NCBI GenBank assembly: GCA_030151135.1
Contig: JASLEQ010000211.1
Location: 1 to 7,094 of the forward strand
Direction of reading: 5' to 3'
Origin: Candidatus Sulfotelmatobacter sp.
GTDB taxonomy: Bacteria > Acidobacteriota > Terriglobia > Terriglobales > SbA1
Length of the DNA: 7,094 nucleotides
This document shows positions 6,697 through 7,094 of the stretch, piece by piece (position 1 is the first letter of the stretch; each line of letters opens with the position of its first letter). The notes under the pieces were generated by a model, which saw only the letters and a program-made list of their open reading frames with translations, ran no database searches and had not been told where the DNA came from. Made by a program: the position numbers and the translations under genes.

Positions 6697-6741
6697 AACT
6701 CGCCACCCTTTTGGCAAGGTTCGGCAGAAGGGTGGCGAGTT
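6697..6741 (+). terminator. 14-bp hairpin terminator after the propeller gene
   Basis: AACTCGCCACCCTT (6697-6710) and AAGGGTGGCGAGTT (6728-6741) are perfect reverse complements around a 17-base loop, starting 25 bases after the stop codon. The stem is long and GC-rich. The tail is CCGTCTTG rather than a clean T-run, so termination may be imperfect or protein-assisted. The stem ends in AA/TT, so it would be equally stable read from the other strand and may act in both directions. Confidence 0.65.
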
Positions 6742-6746
6742 CCGTC

Positions 6747-6921
6747 TTGAACGGTGTTCGCTGAACGCGCCATCGGGTACATCGCCCAGATCAGCACGAT
6801 GGCCGAGCCAGCAGAAAAAGCGCAGCACACGTGTGCCGAAGACCGCGGAGACAGACAATGCAAACAGCAGGAGCGCGGTGACCTCCGGAGGATTGATCCC
6901 AAGGGCTCCTTCCCCGCGCAC
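6747..6921 (-). pseudogene. possible frameshifted small membrane protein
   Basis: On the minus strand, a reading from ATG 6921 gives GINPPEVTALLLFALSVSAV followed by FGTRVLRFF, a plausible membrane helix. In a neighbouring frame the sequence just after it reads SAGSAIVLIWAMYPMARSA, a second plausible helix. Joined by one frameshift at about 6815-6835 they would make a ~55-residue two-helix protein of a kind I recall as common small hypotheticals in Acidobacteriota. Neither frame alone ends sensibly: both run on through the terminator hairpin and one into the propeller gene. The upstream GGAAGGAG at about 6910 lies inside the reading, so a start further in is possible. This is a tentative call resting on hydrophobicity and remembered pattern only. 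Confidence 0.25.
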
Positions 6922-7022
6922 ATGTTATGAGTGTCAGCGTCGATGACGTTAGGGTGGCACATAGCTCCGATGCTGGGCTCCTTGTAATGGCCGATTATCT
7001 ACCGCCAATGCAATGATCTAAA

Positions 7023-7042
7023 AACAAGAACGGTCACTTGTT
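7023..7042. promoter_or_regulatory. palindrome, possible operator
   Basis: AACAAG (7023-7028) and CTTGTT (7037-7042) are perfect reverse complements separated by 8 bases, a 20-base dyad of the size bound by TetR-type and similar dimeric repressors. It overlaps the left edge of a candidate promoter, which is the usual place for an operator. The gene it might control lies outside the window. Confidence 0.3.
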
Positions 7043-7069
7043 GGTATAGTCGCTGGCCTTCCGGATAAC
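7041..7069 (+). promoter_or_regulatory. candidate sigma-70-type promoter at right edge
   Basis: TTGGTA (7041-7046) and GATAAC (7064-7069) are separated by 17 bases. Each box matches 4 of 6 positions of the sigma-70 consensus. The promoter would fire rightward, out of the window. Moderately weak on sequence alone; its overlap with the palindrome is the main support. Confidence 0.3.
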
Positions 7070-7094
7070 TAGTTCTGGTTCAACCGTTGACTTC

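Larger units (their letters stand above)
6742..7094. other. right-edge region without an intact gene
   Basis: No complete gene is visible. The stretch contains a possible broken small membrane protein gene on the minus strand and, at its right end, a palindrome with an adjacent candidate promoter pointing out of the window. Confidence 0.5.

Overview
The window looks like a piece of an acidobacterial chromosome (Acidobacteriota, probably Terriglobia/Acidobacteriaceae). This placement is an inference. It rests on a large secreted protein of NHL propeller, Ig-like and Kelch type, on the style of the IS1182-like transposase, on a GRP-type sugar-transporter start, on a GH66-like fragment, and on moderately high GC. 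No taxonomic marker gene is present.

The left third (1 to about 2300) is a graveyard of broken genes. Bases 5 to ~76 read as the first ~24 codons of a sugar/DMT-type transporter that then collapses. Bases 163-540 (minus strand) are the N-terminal part of an IS1182-type transposase. It ends at an in-frame TAG, beyond which transposase-like sequence still reads for about a dozen codons. Bases 975-1718 (minus) are the C-terminal part of a GH66 (dextranase-like) glycoside hydrolase, with no N-terminal half and with a frameshift plus a Trp-to-stop change near its natural end. The GH66 reading stops where, on the plus strand, the C-terminal tail of an IS91-like transposase begins (1721-1927). About 260 bases further on lies a striking 21-base inverted repeat (2190-2210 and 2244-2264, 20 of 21 matched), possibly part of the same element. 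The left third therefore records at least two mobile-element invasions followed by decay, and part of what was lost belonged to sugar metabolism.

The middle holds one intact but unrecognised gene, a ~227-residue multi-pass membrane protein (2422-3105, plus), followed by ~525 bases without a convincing gene. The right half is dominated by an intact 1013-residue secreted protein (3631-6672, plus) with a signal peptide. It carries six NHL repeats, a bacterial Ig-like domain, a chitobiase/hexosaminidase-C-like domain and six Kelch repeats, in effect two six-bladed propellers on one chain. It has a strong Shine-Dalgarno sequence and is closed by a 14-bp hairpin.

The last ~350 bases hold no intact gene. 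They contain a possible frameshifted remnant of a small membrane protein on the minus strand and, at the right edge, a short palindrome next to a candidate promoter that could serve a gene beyond the window. I see no CRISPR array, rRNA or tRNA, and no defence system. The most unusual intact object is the double-propeller protein.
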